Assembly (NCBI GenBank): GCA_946807835.1 | Contig: OX327696.1 | Span: 5,778,501 to 5,842,500, forward strand | Origin: Ailanthus altissimus | Lineage: Eukaryota; Streptophyta; Magnoliopsida; Sapindales; Simaroubaceae | Direction: 5' to 3' | Length of the DNA stretch: 64,000 nucleotides | In this document: one piece after another, positions 47,690 to 59,472 of the stretch | Layout: every line of letters begins with the position of its first letter | Position numbering within the stretch: the first letter of the stretch is position 1 | Translations under genes and position numbers: made by a program | Notes under the pieces: generated by a model | The model's input: only the letters and a program-made list of their open reading frames with translations | Databases searched by the model: none | What the model was told of the DNA's origin: nothing

Positions 47690-48523
47690 TGTTAGAAATT
47701 AATGATTCAACAATTTTGTATGAGTAAGAATTGAAATGAATATTAAGAGTAGAGTCATTATGAAGTCAAGTGCGCATTGGGGGTACAAAAGAGGAGCAAA
47801 ATGGAAAGGCAAAAGAATAGATACTGTTCATGTAGCAATACTATTCACACGGTACTATACACGTGGCTACTTTAGGGTAATTCCTGTTTTGACTCAATTA
47901 ACTTCTTTAAGTGTGATTAGGACTCTTACAAGTAATGACTCTTATTTCAACTAGATTTAGGGTTTTTATGGGTGTTTTATTCACTATATAAACCATTCTA
48001 AACACAAGAAAAAGACAAGCATTTAAAGTTTCAAGATATAACCATGAAAGAGAATAGATGAGCTAGGTAGGCACTAAGTGCGTGGTACACTAAGATGTAA
48101 CATTTGGGGAGTGTTTTATTTTGGTTCTTGAGTGAACAAAAGAAACATCATAGATCTTTTTGACTTAGATGCTTGGGCTATTCTTTTATTCTTTGTAAAA
48201 ATCTCTTATGAGAAGATACTAAAAGATTTTAGGGAGTCATAGTGATCAATGGTAGATACTTAGAGATCTCTATAGGAGATACTAAGGGGTCTTATGGGAT
48301 CATTGATGATGTAAGAAGATACTTAGTGATCTATATCAATAATAATAAGCTATATCATGGATCCTCCGTGAATGTAAGCAATTTTGGCTGAACCACATAT
48401 ATTTTATGTCTTGTTAATTGGTTTGTTTTTTTTATCTTAATTAGTGTGTTAATTTTATGTGTTTTTATTTATGGTATGAGTTATGGTTTTCTGTTGCGCA
48501 TAAAGTAAAAAGGGTATCAAAAC
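47690..48523 (+). repeat. Copia LTR with degenerate PBS inside the CACTA element
   Basis: The block starts TGTTAGAAATTAATG and contains ACTATATAAACC (TATA-like, about 47980). It has the phrase GATCCTCCGTGAATGTAAGC shared in type with the R/U5 of elements A, C, D and E, and ends TGTTGCGCA at 48500. A PBS-like GGGTATCAAAAC follows at 48512-48523. No gag follows. Confidence 0.6.
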
Positions 48524-49107
48524 TATGACTTAATTACTGCCATAGTGGTGTCAAACTGAAGAATATGACTTGATATCCACAACAAGATCAATTTTTTAAT
48601 ATTTTTTAAGTCTTGTAATCTATTATGTAATTTTAACACGGTTGATTTTAATAGAGGAACATTTACTCACTGTTTTTCTAGGTGTTTAAAGATCTTTATT
48701 TATAGCTTACTTTGAAACTGATGAGAATATTTTGTCTTTTTATCTTTATTGTTTTAGTAATTTTAGATGCGAAATCGTTTGAAATTGATTATATTTTTGC
48801 GATTATAATTGGAAATATTTTGTTTTTCCAGATTAGGATTAAGCATGCCAAGGTTATGTTAATTTTCGGGTCGCTTGGTATTAGCAAAACGTTTATGGCT
48901 TGTCAAATTGGAAAATTGTTCAATGAAAGGGAAACAAAAGTTTGAACATAGATACATTTTTTTATTTATATTTTTCGAACCAACATTAATTAGAAACTTT
49001 TCACAACCTAAAATAATTGATCTTTTCCAAGTATTATTTTTCCACATTAGTGTTTCTTTTCTTGTTTTCCTTTCTCTTTTTTGATTTAGCTCTCTGGCGA
49101 CTGTCTA

Positions 49108-49386
49108 ATGTATGATGTTTTGGATGACATGGCTGAATTCCTTGCTCGTTATGGGACAAAGTTGGAAGATGGGGACAACAAGCGGCCTACTAATGATCCT
49201 CTGTTGTTGGCTAAGAAATCGTTTGCTTCCATTCTCTCTGCAACTTCAACTTCAGAGTTAATGACACATCCATTACAGCTGTCTCTCCTAACAGTTAAGG
49301 ATGATCAATATTTTATCAAGATTGATGAGGAGGAATATAAAAGAAAATTAGAGTTGAATAAATCTAATTTCACTGAGATGTTATAA
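49108..49386 (+). pseudogene. Possible LINE ORF1 / DUF4283-like fragment
   Basis: A 92-codon frame reads PLLLAKKSFASILSA, then LLTVKDDQYFIKIDEEEY and LNKSNFTEML. This resembles the N-terminal region of plant non-LTR retrotransposon ORF1 and DUF4283 proteins, in which a short kDG-type strand is followed by an acidic residue pair. It is truncated at both sides and has no neighbouring endonuclease or RT. An alternative is a captured host-gene fragment or chance. Confidence 0.3.
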
Positions 49387-50103
49387 TAGTTAAGTTGTTG
49401 AAGAAAATTTTTGAATTATTTCATTATTTTAAATTATTTTTTCATCAGTCTTTTGATTGCTATAGTAATATTTATTTTATACTATTATTAACTAAAGTTT
49501 ACCTTTGAAAAAATTATTTTCTAAACACCATTTTCTTATTTTTAATCACTAAACTACCATCGTTCATACTAATATTTTTGACAAATTAACTAATATTAAT
49601 CACCATAATATAGCTACGAAATTAGCCTATTTTTTATAATTATATGTCAATGGAGATGAAGTTTCTTTCAACTAATTAAAAATTATTTTTGAAGGCAACG
49701 TATTATTGGTAATATAATTCTTTTTGACAGCAAGAAACTTTCATCTCTCCTTCGCCATTATTAAATTATCAACCACAAAATACAATCAAAATTGAAATTA
49801 TATTTATGATTGCATTAAGTGGTCAAAAGATATATTTTTTTCAATAGACAAAAGTGGTCAAAAAAAAAATAGTCGTTTGATATCAACTTTTACTTGATAC
49901 TTCTTTATAGTATTTGCAATGGCATAGATCGCTCACAATACATTGTATTTGTGATAGCTAGTCAAAAAAAGATTATTTCTAACCAATCCTTCAAGGACCA
50001 CCGACGAAGGCTCATTCCAATTTAAAAAACATATTTTTGATAATATTATACTTGTTTCTACCGCATTATGCAATCATATGTGAGCAATTTTCTTGTAGTG
50101 TCA

Positions 50104-51960
50104 TAAACATAGTTGTGTTAAATATTATAGTACAGGGATAGATGGGATACTTCCTGGAGTAGCGTCCCCATGCTAATAACATGTTGCAATATAATTTAAG
50201 ATTATAAATTGAAAATGAATGGAAATAGAACAACTAAAGAAACGAGAAAAAGAATCAAATGGATTGCATTTTATTAAAGCCACAAGGAGACCATATTTAT
50301 AAAACATGAAAATGGAAAGAATAACATTTAACAAATAATGACTTAATGAAATGCCAAATGGTATATACATACCATGTAGTGGAGATAAATTGATATACAA
50401 CAATTGCATATTTATCACCCTCTGGTGCTATTTAATCATCCTCGTTCAGATTCTCAGAACTCGTTATCAATGTTCGTATAAAATGTTTATTTTTATTCCT
50501 CAGCTGTCACTTCTGTGAGATAACATTGAGTACATTTATCCTAAGCAGCCACCAAGAGGCAACATACATCTTAAGTAAACAACACAATGATAAAAGAAAT
50601 TAAGATAGAAGGTGAAGACAGTCAATGTAGCACCATCCATATACAGAGAAGATGCAAATCATTAATAATTTTGCGATTCACTCGCAACTACTTAAGTTTG
50701 GCAAGTGAAGTTCTTAAAATAGGCAAATCATAACACAACAGACCTAAGAGAGGTAATAAATGAGAAACACGAATTTGCCAAAATTGGAAAATATATAATT
50801 CTAGTAATTAATGAAGTGAGAACATTATTACCTTTGGAAAATATATAATTCTAGTAATGATTGAAGTGAGAACATTATTACCTTTAGATGAGCAGACATG
50901 TCTTTCTCATCCCATCTGTCTGCAATTCTCGAAAATGTTAAGGGCGGAGGAATTCCTTTGGCCTCACTCAAGAAAGAGAGACAGGGAGAGGAAGAAGAAA
51001 ACTCACAGGGTGATTAACTTATCGTAGTCTCTATTTTATGGTTATTGTAGATTCGTGGTCACGTCCCTCTAGAAAAAGAAACAAAAGGATATGGCTGCGT
51101 GGAATGTGAGAGAATATGAATAATTTACATCCCACCGGAGGATTGATATTTTTTTTTGCTTTCCCTACCTCTATGTTGATAGGAATCCCACCGTGGACAT
51201 GATAAACCCTGCACGCAAATATCAGGATTTCGAAAGAAATTCTCCACTAGTCACCGCACTATATGGTGTTCTCAATGCCCTTATTTAAGCATAATCATGT
51301 AAAACGTCTAAAAGTGCAATCGGAATAATTTACAACATAATTAATGAACAAGTAGATGCGTAACATGATTAGTAGCAGGTTGGTATTAAGGAATGGAATA
51401 AGATGTCTAATCTTCGTGAGTGGGACTTCTGAATAGTTTAGTATGGATTAAAGAATCCTAGTCCATACTACGACTTCGAGTATTTGAAGCATTATAAACT
51501 AACAATAGTCAGCATTACTTGGGTGTTAGAATAGAATACACATTTAAAATGTACCGGTCAAGATTTTATCAATGTTTGAAGAATTAATTTTTAAGAAATT
51601 TGAATCATTCTATTCGTACAACGGTGACAACACATTGAATGAAGTATTATCTATTAGAAATCGGTGATGTATCGGGAGATTAAAAGTTAGACTCTTAAAT
51701 CTTCTTGACTAGAGTACAAATTCATGTTATCGTTTATACAGAGTAATGTTAAGTATCATAAAATTTTATTTTAAATTGTATTTTAAAAATAACGTGTCAA
51801 ATAAAATAATGAGTAGTGAAATAGTATAAATTTTAAAATTATCTATTATAATTAATATTTATTTAACGTATTATTTTTAAGATGCAATTTAAAATAAAAT
51901 TTTAAAATACTTAAGACTACTCCTTTTAATATATCAAAGCCTCTTAAAAGAAAACTATCT
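50104..51960. other. Gene-free region
   Basis: No convincing gene was found. A GC-richer patch at 50890-51260 (agaaagagagacagggagagg, cccaccgtgg) could be an exon or UTR relic, but no frame supports it. A 50-bp tandem repeat is listed separately. Confidence 0.4.
50786..50884. repeat. Two-copy tandem repeat of about 50 bp
   Basis: Units share ggaaaatatataattctagt and gaagtgagaacattattacc and differ at a few bases between aattaatg and aatgattg. Confidence 0.9.
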
Positions 51961-51965
51961 TTTAA

Positions 51966-52230
51966 ACATTACTAGAAATTTGTCTTTCATAACAGAATTT
52001 TTTCACACAGATCTGAAATCTATCACAAATTATATTATATTATCAATATATTATAATATATTATTATATTGATATATTATATTATTTCTTAAATTAATTT
52101 TTAATTGAATATATCAAAAAGTTGTGACATATTCTATCAAAAAAAAAATTCTATCATTACTTTATGATAGAATGTCTCAAAATCAAGTGATAGAATTAAC
52201 AAAAAAAATTTGTGACAGAAAGAGTGAAAA
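51966..52230. repeat. Hairpin-rich MITE-like block
   Basis: It starts TTACTAGAAATTTGTC, similar to degenerate CACTA ends. It contains an AT palindrome around 52050-52090 and inverted copies of ctatcattac/atgatagaat. The right end is unclear. Confidence 0.35.
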
Positions 52231-52319
52231 GGCGCATTTTATTAATGTTAAAAATGACGACGTTTTGGTATAAAACAATTATGTGGTATTTTATTTTCCA
52301 AGTAGGTAAATGTTTTTGG

Positions 52320-53935
52320 TTGCAGTCAAAACGACTCCATTTCATTAATTTAGAATGAAATGACGCATTTGTGTAATTGTATTTTCTTTTGGAAGGGAGA
52401 TAACACTTTGTTTTTTGTGCTTTTTTAAAAAATATGCCAAAGCTGAATGAAGGCTTTCATCTTCGCATTTCCTCTAAGGTCTATTGAACTGATTGCTACA
52501 TAAGGCTATATTTACTCGTCCTGAGAGCGCTTTTCATTGGTCTAACTGCCATACCATTCACAATTTCTGTAATTGAATCCGGGAAGAGGAAGAACCAACA
52601 AAGCGATCTTACCTCCTCCGATAAAGAAGAAGAATCAAGTGTGACGTGAATGAGACCGGAGAAAAGACACTAAAGCGTAGACTTCTTCGATGAATTGTAA
52701 TAACGAAGACCCTAGCAACTTAACTCCCAGCAACCCTAGCTAGATTACCAAATCCTATGAAATTTCCTCCTAATGGCCAACCCACCAAGACCAGTTATGT
52801 CCTACCTGGGATATTCCTTAAAACTATTTTACTCCACCCTACCTTGGCTAGTAAGGATGGATACTACTTACCAAACTACCAAGAAGTCCGTCTCTATTTC
52901 AGTTTCACTCGTTCGATTACCAGTTCTTTATAACGCCAATTTTCCTGCTAAAAATGCACCATTGGAGGCTATTTCGACAGTAATGGCTTTCCAAGCCAGA
53001 AGGATGAAGAATAGGGTAGGAATGGATAAGAGGGTAACGGCGAGTAATGAGCTCTATTGGGTCCCCTGGGTCGCTTGGGAGCACCTTATTGCTACTGAGG
53101 ATCATAATTGGCTGGAGGTTCTGCGCTGGCTTTTACGGTTGCGATTGGGAGGTCAGTAAGCTAGTTCCTTGCAAGCAAGCTATGGGATTACAGGGCTAAG
53201 AGCCAGTTAAGTATTTGTTTTGGTAGTATAGAACTAGAGTTGGAAAGGTCAAAGGCAAACCAAGACCAACACTACTCATACTCTTACTAAAAGCACCTGG
53301 TTTTAGTCTTGAGAAGAACCTTCAAATGATAGAACTAGAGTCGGAAGCCGCATAGATAGGCACAATATAAGGAAGAAAAATGCATTTTCCTTAGAAGGGG
53401 TAGGGAATCCACAGGAAGAAGTAGGAAATCATCTGAGGAATTCCTTTATTTATGCTTGGCCGCTGGAGGAACCACCTTAACCTCAGTTGGAGATGAGCAT
53501 TCCACTGTGCGCGAAGTGCTTCCACTCTTTTGCCTTACCTAATCTTACGTATGCTACACTTCAGATGCTTCTCACAGCTACTTTTTCTTATAAATACTAT
53601 CGGTGTCTAGTCTCTTGAGAGAAAGATCTCATCCTCAAAGGAAAGTATAATCCTGTCATGTCACATATGTTTGATGATTTTGGATGAAAGAGTCACTATC
53701 TATGTTTGGTATGCTTATGTGGTGTAGTTGTTTCATGAGTCCATTACAACGACGTTGTTTTACATCTAAAGTTATAAAAAAAGCAAATCAAATGTGTCAT
53801 TTCAAGTACGGGGCACACAGAAGAAAATGACACTATTTCATTAATTTTGAATGAAATGACGCTGTTTTGTAATTGTATATTTGGAATGGAACGGGGGGGA
53901 TAATGAAACCTTTTTTTAATAAATAATTGGACTTT
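52320..53935. repeat. Direct repeats flanking the 52.4-53.6 kb island
   Basis: About 52320-52400 and 53820-53890 share atttcattaattt(t/a)gaatga, then aatgacgc, then tgtaattgtat. They bracket a block of different base composition. Confidence 0.6.
52440..53640. other. GC-richer island, possible mitochondrial-derived insertion
   Basis: Composition and word use differ from the AT-rich surroundings. Short phrases such as gaaccaacaaagcgatctta, agcaagctatgggattacag and two copies of gatagaactagagt(t/c)gga look like plant mitochondrial intergenic DNA. One frame (52773-53159, 128 codons) matches no family I know. The organellar assignment is an inference from texture only; a host-gene relic remains possible. 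Confidence 0.35.
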
Positions 53936-54217
53936 AAATGGTGTCATTTCACGCTTTAACATCCATAAAAGGGTACCGTTTCACATTTTAAGTAAAAAAA
54001 AGAAAAGAAAAGAAGTGTACCATTTACAAGTATAGGATACTAGAACAAAATGATGACCTATTGCATGGAAATGTAAATATAAAATGGTATTGTTTCGTGC
54101 GAGGATGTTGGAAAAACATAAGGGGCTTATTAGGGTTTTCCTATTGCAGGGTTTCTTTCACACTTGACTTTGGGCATTTAGGGTTTACCTTATTTCTAGG
54201 TTTTATAACAAATGGCT

Positions 54218-54829
54218 TATGACAATTTTTGATTGAAAATTATCGGTATATGATTTAGAGAGTAAGCCAAGTGCGTAGGATACGTAAGGATCGAATACGG
54301 ATGTGAAAGGAGGTGAAAAATAGAAGGCGTGATGTCCAGAATAGAACCTGAGTGCCACTGAGCCAGGAGACCAACACCATGGCTCTTAGCGCGATAGAGG
54401 CTTTCCCGATTTATTGCGACTTATTTTGTCTCCCACTTACTTCAGGACTCTCTAATACGACTCCCACACGTTTAGGGTAAACCTATGACATCTTAAAGCT
54501 TATATAAAGGCTCTCTATTCGCTTGTAAACATAATTTAGTGAGTAGACATAAATCTTTGTTATTAAGAGTGAGATCATTGTGATCAAACACACTTTGTGG
54601 TTCTTTGTGAGTGAACATTTCTAGGTTGTAAAATAGAGTACTTTATGAGTGCCTCTGAGATTCAATAATAACAAGAGTGATCTTGATCCGTCGTGGACGT
54701 AGACAGGTTGTCAAACCAAGTAAATTCAATCTGTTCTTCTTTTATCATTCTCTCTTTAATTCCTTAAATTACTTGTTATGCACTATTTACTTATGTGATA
54801 TTGCTTGTTTGTGCTCTTCCGCTACGAAA
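54218..54829 (+). repeat. Element D 5' LTR (612 bp)
   Basis: It begins TATGACAATTTTTGATTG and aligns with the C and D 3' LTR starts TGTGAGAATATTGA. It contains the TATATAAAGGCTCTC promoter word and the gatccgtcgtggacgtag R/U5 phrase. Confidence 0.88.
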
Positions 54830-54861
54830 AACTGATATCAGAGCTTGGTTTCTAAGCAGAC

Positions 54862-55680
54862 ATAGCCACATCCAAGTATGAGGTAAAGAAATTCAACGTT
54901 ACAAATGACTTCAATTTATGAAAGATGAAGGTAAATGAGTTATTGGTGAGTCAATGGTTAAGCTCGCCATTAGAGGAGACTACAGCTCCATCTAATGAAG
55001 AAGAAAAGACACCAGAGTCATCCAAAGCTGAAGCAGAAAGAGTGGACATTCAAGAAAGAGCTTACAGCACAATCGTTTTATCATTGAGCGATGAAGTACT
55101 GACGGAAGTAGCAGGTGAGACGACAGTGATTGGTCTTTAAAAGAAGCTTGACTCGCTTTATATGCGAAAATCTTTGGCCAATAGATTGCATATAAAGAAG
55201 AAACTATATCATTTGTTCATGTCAGAGGGGATGCCAATGAAAGATCATATAGACGCCTTCAATAAGATCATTCTTGATCTTGAGTCTATCAACATCAAGA
55301 TAGAAGATGAAGATAGAGCAATGATCTTGCTGAGTTCACTCTCAAAGAGTTATGAGAGCTTTGTTGATATCTACTCTACGACATAGAGAGTTTAATGATG
55401 AGCTATGTGAAATCATCATTAAATTCAACGTTATTAGAGAAGCAGATCGAGAGCAATGCAGAAAGTCTATCTGTAAGAGAAAGGCCCTCATATAGATATG
55501 GAAGAAAAAAATGGCTCAAGATTTAAGTCCAAGACTCTTAGGAAGTGCTATTGCTGCAAGAAAGAGGGTCACTTCATAAAGGACTGTCCAGAGAAGAAAG
55601 CACGGGACAAGAAAAAAATGGATGCTGCACTAGCCTATAATGATGGGTATGACAGTGCAGAGATACTTCTTCGCTACTGA
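54862..55680 (+). pseudogene. Element D gag with intact zinc knuckle
   Basis: Open segments 54925-55140 and 55162-55386 carry LSLSDEVLTEV, MRKSLANRLHIKKKLYH and HIDAFNKIILDLESI, colinear with element C gag. The CCHC knuckle at 55546-55587 (KCYCCKKEGHFIKDC) is fully intact, unlike in C. Start loss (ATA), a TAA at 55138-55140 in place of the tryptophan codon of C, and a frameshift near 55380 disable it. Confidence 0.87.
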
Positions 55681-56900
55681 TGGTAAGAATGCTGAACAAT
55701 GGGTTCTTAATTCTAGTTGTACTTTTTACATGTGTCTGCATAAGTCCTGATTATGAACTTTTAGCCTATTAGTGGTGGTAAGGAGTTAATGGGTAATGAC
55801 GTTGCATGTCAGATGATGAAAATTGGTCGTGTTAGACTTAGGTTGCATGATAAGCAAGTGAAAGAGTTAACAGATGTTAGGTATATTCTTGATGTTAAGA
55901 GGAACTTGATCTCACTAGGGACTTTAGACCAGAATGGGTGTTCTATCAGGATCGACAGAGGAGTTTTGAGAGTGTTGAATGGTTCCATGGTAGTAATAAG
56001 AGGAGAGAAGCACAAAGGTATTTTTGTGAGTGGTTCTGCATTATTCTCTATAAATGATGAGACTATGTAAACCAACTTATGGCATCTTAGATTGGCATAC
56101 CTAGGTGAGAGATACCTGAAGTAGTTATTCAGTCAAAAGGCGTTTGGTAATGATAAGTTTCAACCATTGAAATTTTGTGAGCATTGTGTACTTGAAAAAT
56201 CACATAGAGTGAGGTTTAGTACTAGCGAGTACAAAACTAAGGAGACTCTTAATTACATACACTTAGATCTTTAGGGAACAACTCAGACTGCTACTCATGG
56301 TGGTGCTAGGTCAAAAAAGCTGTAGGTCTATGTGTTGAAGAGTAAGGATCAAACGTTTAATGCATTCAAGACTTGGAAGGCTCTTGCTGAGAATCAGACT
56401 GACAAAAGGGTGAAAAGGTTGAGAACTGACAATGGCCTCGAGTTTTACAAAAGAGAGTTTGAAGGGTTTTGTGCCAAGCATGGAATTGCTAGGCATAAAA
56501 GGTAAGATCAACACCACAGTTGAATTAGGTAGCTGAGAGGATGAATAGGACCTTACTTAAAAAGGTTAGTTGTATGCTTACCGATACAAAGATGTCTAAA
56601 GCATTTTGGGAAGAAGCTGTAGTGACTGCAACTTACTTGATTAATAAAAGTCTCTTCTCAGCAATTAACTTCAAGATGCCATAAGAGAAATGGTCTGGCG
56701 ATCTTCTTAAGTATGACCACCTCAGAATATTTGGTTGCCCTGCCTTTGCACATGTTAATGAGGGAAGTTGAAACCTAGAGCCATCAAATGGGGTATTCAT
56801 AGGATATCCCGAATGAGCGAAATGATACAAGGTGTGGTGTAAAAACTTGACACCACCATAGAGTATTATAAGCCGTGATGTGACATTCAATAAGACGATC
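55681..56900 (+). pseudogene. Element D protease and integrase, broken
   Basis: The protease reads LNSSCTFYMC, with the catalytic Asp changed to Asn. It continues through the open segment 55789-56070 with VRLRLHDKQVKELTDVRYI. Integrase follows in pieces: LWHLRLAYLGERYL, CEHCVLEKSHRVRF, TDNGLEFYKREFEGF, then LRIFGCPAFAHV. A short deletion around 56310 removes the bases that in C encode the stretch before LWVYVLKSKDQ. Multiple stops and frameshifts are visible. Confidence 0.82.
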
Positions 56901-57069
56901 ATGCTGGAAGCCTCCCAAGACTCAGCACTCAAGTCAATTGAAGTTGAAGTGGAGACTAAAAGAAGATCTGATATTCCCCTAGATCAGCAATTCAATAAGG
57001 AGATCCTTGAAAAAGTACCAAGAACACTGGCGAGTTCCTCTAAGTCTACCCAAAGAAAGGCTAGCTGAG

Positions 57070-58055
57070 ATGAAACTTGAAGAGTATCAGCTAGCTAGAG
57101 ATAGGTTAAGGAGAATGATAAACCCACCTATCAGGTATGCACAAGTAGATTTAATTGCTCATACTTTTAATTCTGCTTACACTCATGAGTATGATGAGCC
57201 TATAATATATAGTGAGACTATGAAGAGTGAAAACAAGAAAGAATGACAACAGGCCATGGAAGAAGAGATTAGCTCTTTTAGAAAGAACAATACCTAGAAG
57301 TTGGTAGAGAGACCTCAAAAGAAACTAGTTAGGTGCAAGTAAGTGTATAAGGTGAAGGATGAGATACCAGGGATAAAGCCTATGAGATTCAAGGCTAGGT
57401 TAGTTGCACAAAGTTTTATTCAGGGAGAAGGAGTTAACTTTTATGAGATTTTCTCTTCAGTCGTCAAGCACACATTTATTAGAATTTTGTTAGCCATGTG
57501 TGTAAATCTTGATTTACATCTAAAGCAGATGGATGTAAAGACAGCTTTTTTGCATAGAGATCTTGAAGAGACGATATACATGCCATAGCCGTAAGGGTTC
57601 GAGGAGCCTAGAAAAGAAGATCATGCTTGTTTGCTAAAGAAGTCATTATATAGGTTAAAACAATCACCTAGCCAATAGTATAGAAGATTTGATGAGTTTA
57701 TGATGGCTTGTGGCTTTAGTTGGAGCAAGTATGATAGATGCATGTACTTCAAGAACATAAGTTATGAGATGATGTATTTGCTTCTATACGTTGATGATAT
57801 ATTGATCGCATGTAAGAATATGGAAGAAATACAGAAATGTAAGAAGCAGTTGAGTGACAAATTTGAGATGAAGGATTTGGGAGCAACGAATAGAATATTG
57901 AGTATGGATATTGTGAGGAAAAGAATAGATGTTATATTCTTGTCCCAACAGTTATATTTACTCAAAGGCTATCTCGACTCCTTTGGTCGTGCATTTCAAA
58001 CTTTCAGCAGTACAATCACTAATATCTGAAGATGAGAAACTGCAGATGAGTAAAG
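57070..58055 (+). pseudogene. Element D reverse transcriptase, broken
   Basis: Open segments 57343-57588 and 57700-58029 carry KVKDEIPGIKPMRFKARLVA, MDVKTAFLHRDLEETIYM and LLYVDDILIA, with YVDD at 57787-57798 intact. DLGATNRILSMDI and FLSQQLYLL follow. Relative to C about 45 bases are missing after QQLYLLK, shifting the frame into the next segment. Stops replace tryptophan and glutamine codons. Confidence 0.86.
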
Positions 58056-58729
58056 TACCATACGCAAATGTTGTAGGGAGTATCATATATGCAATGATTT
58101 ACACAAGACTAGACATAGCACAGGCTGTGAGTGTGGTGAGTAGATATATGACAAATCCGGATAAGGATCACTGGCTTGCAGTAAAATGGATTTTGAGATA
58201 TCTCAAGTGGACGTCAAATCACGGGTTAATATATAAAAGGGACGAGGACAACAATGAAATGGTAAGAGGATATGTAGACTCAGATTATGTATGTGATATA
58301 GATAAGAGAAGATCATTGACGGGCTATGTATTTATAATATTTGGGTGTAGTATATGTTGGAGATCAGTTCTACAATATATGGTTGCACTATCTACTATAA
58401 AAACGGAGTATATAGCTATTGGTAAAGTTATTAAAGAGGTTATGTGGTTGAATGGCATATGCGCGAAAGTATTGGTTAGTGAAGATGTTAACACCAGTGT
58501 ATATTGTGACAGCCAAAGTGTCATACACCTAAGCAAACATCAAGTGTTCCAAAAGAGGTCGAAACATATTAATGTACGACTTTATTACATTCAAGAGATT
58601 GTCCAAAGTGGTGATGTTTATCTAATGAAGATAACATCATTTAAAAACCGTGCAGACATATTGACTAAGCCACTACAATCGGTTAAGTTCATCATGTACA
58701 AGGACTTAACCGGAGTCACTACTTTGTGA
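58056..58729 (+). pseudogene. Element D RNase H
   Basis: A long open segment (57929-58729) covers VVGSIIYAMIYTRLDIAQAV, GYVDSDYVCDIDKRRSLTGY, YCDSQSVIHLSKHQVFQK and RSKHINVRLYYIQEIVQ, and ends DILTKPLQSVKF. This is the best-preserved domain of D; ALSTIKTEYIAIGKVIKEV shows several substitutions in the usually conserved STTEAEY block. Confidence 0.88.
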
Positions 58730-58773
58730 GGGATCGAGTTCTTTGTGGATGATTTTGAATCAAGGAGGGAATT

Positions 58774-59467
58774 TGTGAGAATATTGAATGAAAAACATCA
58801 GGATATGATATAGAGAGCAAGTCAAGTGCGTAGGGTACCCGAGGATCCAAGACAGATGCAAAGGAGGTGAAAGACGAAAGGCGCGGTGCCCAAGTATGGG
58901 GGTTGTGGTGACCAGCTCCTTGGCGCCAGGAGATCAGTGCCCAGAAAGGCAGCCTAGCACCACAGCGGTAAAGGCTAGGCGCCGCGGCGCCCACTGCAAT
59001 AAAGGCTTTCTCTATTTGTTGCGACTTGTTTCGTCTCCCACTTGTTTCATGACTCTTTAATATGACTTTCACCCGTTTAGGGTAAACCTAGAACGTCCTA
59101 AAGCCTATATAAAGGCTCTCCAATGGTTTATAAACATAACTTAGTGAGTAGACACGAATCTTTGTGATTAAGAGTGAGATCATTGTGATCAAACACATTT
59201 TGTGATTCTTTGTGAGAAAAAATTTCTAGATTGCAAGAGAGAGTATTACTTTGTGAGTCTTTTTTGTAAAATGCATACTTTGTGAGTGCCTATGAGATTC
59301 AATAATAATAAGAGTGATCTTGATCTGCCGTGGACGTAGGCAAGTTGCCGAACCACGTAAATTTTGTGTGTTCTTCTTCTACCTTTCTCTCTTTAATTCC
59401 TTAATTATTTGATCTGCATTTTATTTGCTTAGGTGATATTGTTTGTATATGTACTTCCGTTTCAACA
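58774..59467 (+). repeat. Element D 3' LTR (694 bp)
   Basis: It follows the purine-rich CAAGGAGGGAATT, begins TGTGAGAATATTGAATG and ends GTTTCAACA. A GC-rich patch at about 58860-59000 contains gcgccgcggcgcccactgc. Confidence 0.92.
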
Positions 59468-59472
59468 TGGCT

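Larger units (their letters stand above)
46291..50100. mobile_element. CACTA (En/Spm) DNA transposon, 3.8 kb, non-autonomous
   Basis: The left end reads CACTACAAGCAAAATG and the right end is the inverted TTTTCTTGTAGTG. The target duplication is tca on both sides (46288-46290 and 50101-50103), the 3-bp type of CACTA elements. Subterminal zones contain repeated gtcgaaaat/tcgatt-type words. No transposase was recognised; the interior instead carries a copia LTR and a possible LINE-like fragment. Confidence 0.85.
54218..59467 (+). mobile_element. Copia retrotransposon D, same family as C, more decayed
   Basis: It has a perfect target duplication tggct (54213-54217 and 59468-59472) and LTRs 54218-54829 and 58774-59467. 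The PBS is degenerate (TGATATCAGAGC, 54833-54844), with all domains in order. The first base pair of the left LTR has decayed to TA. The gag start codon ATG is ATA at 54862-54864. Confidence 0.93.

Noticed and set aside
48712..48945. 77-codon frame with a P-loop-like GSLGISKT
   Set aside because: The Walker-type lysine context is imperfect, no other nucleotide-binding motif follows, and the frame is short inside a transposon.
52773..53159. 128-codon plus-strand frame as a host protein
   Set aside because: No recognisable domain or codon-level support, and the surrounding island has the texture of non-coding organellar DNA.
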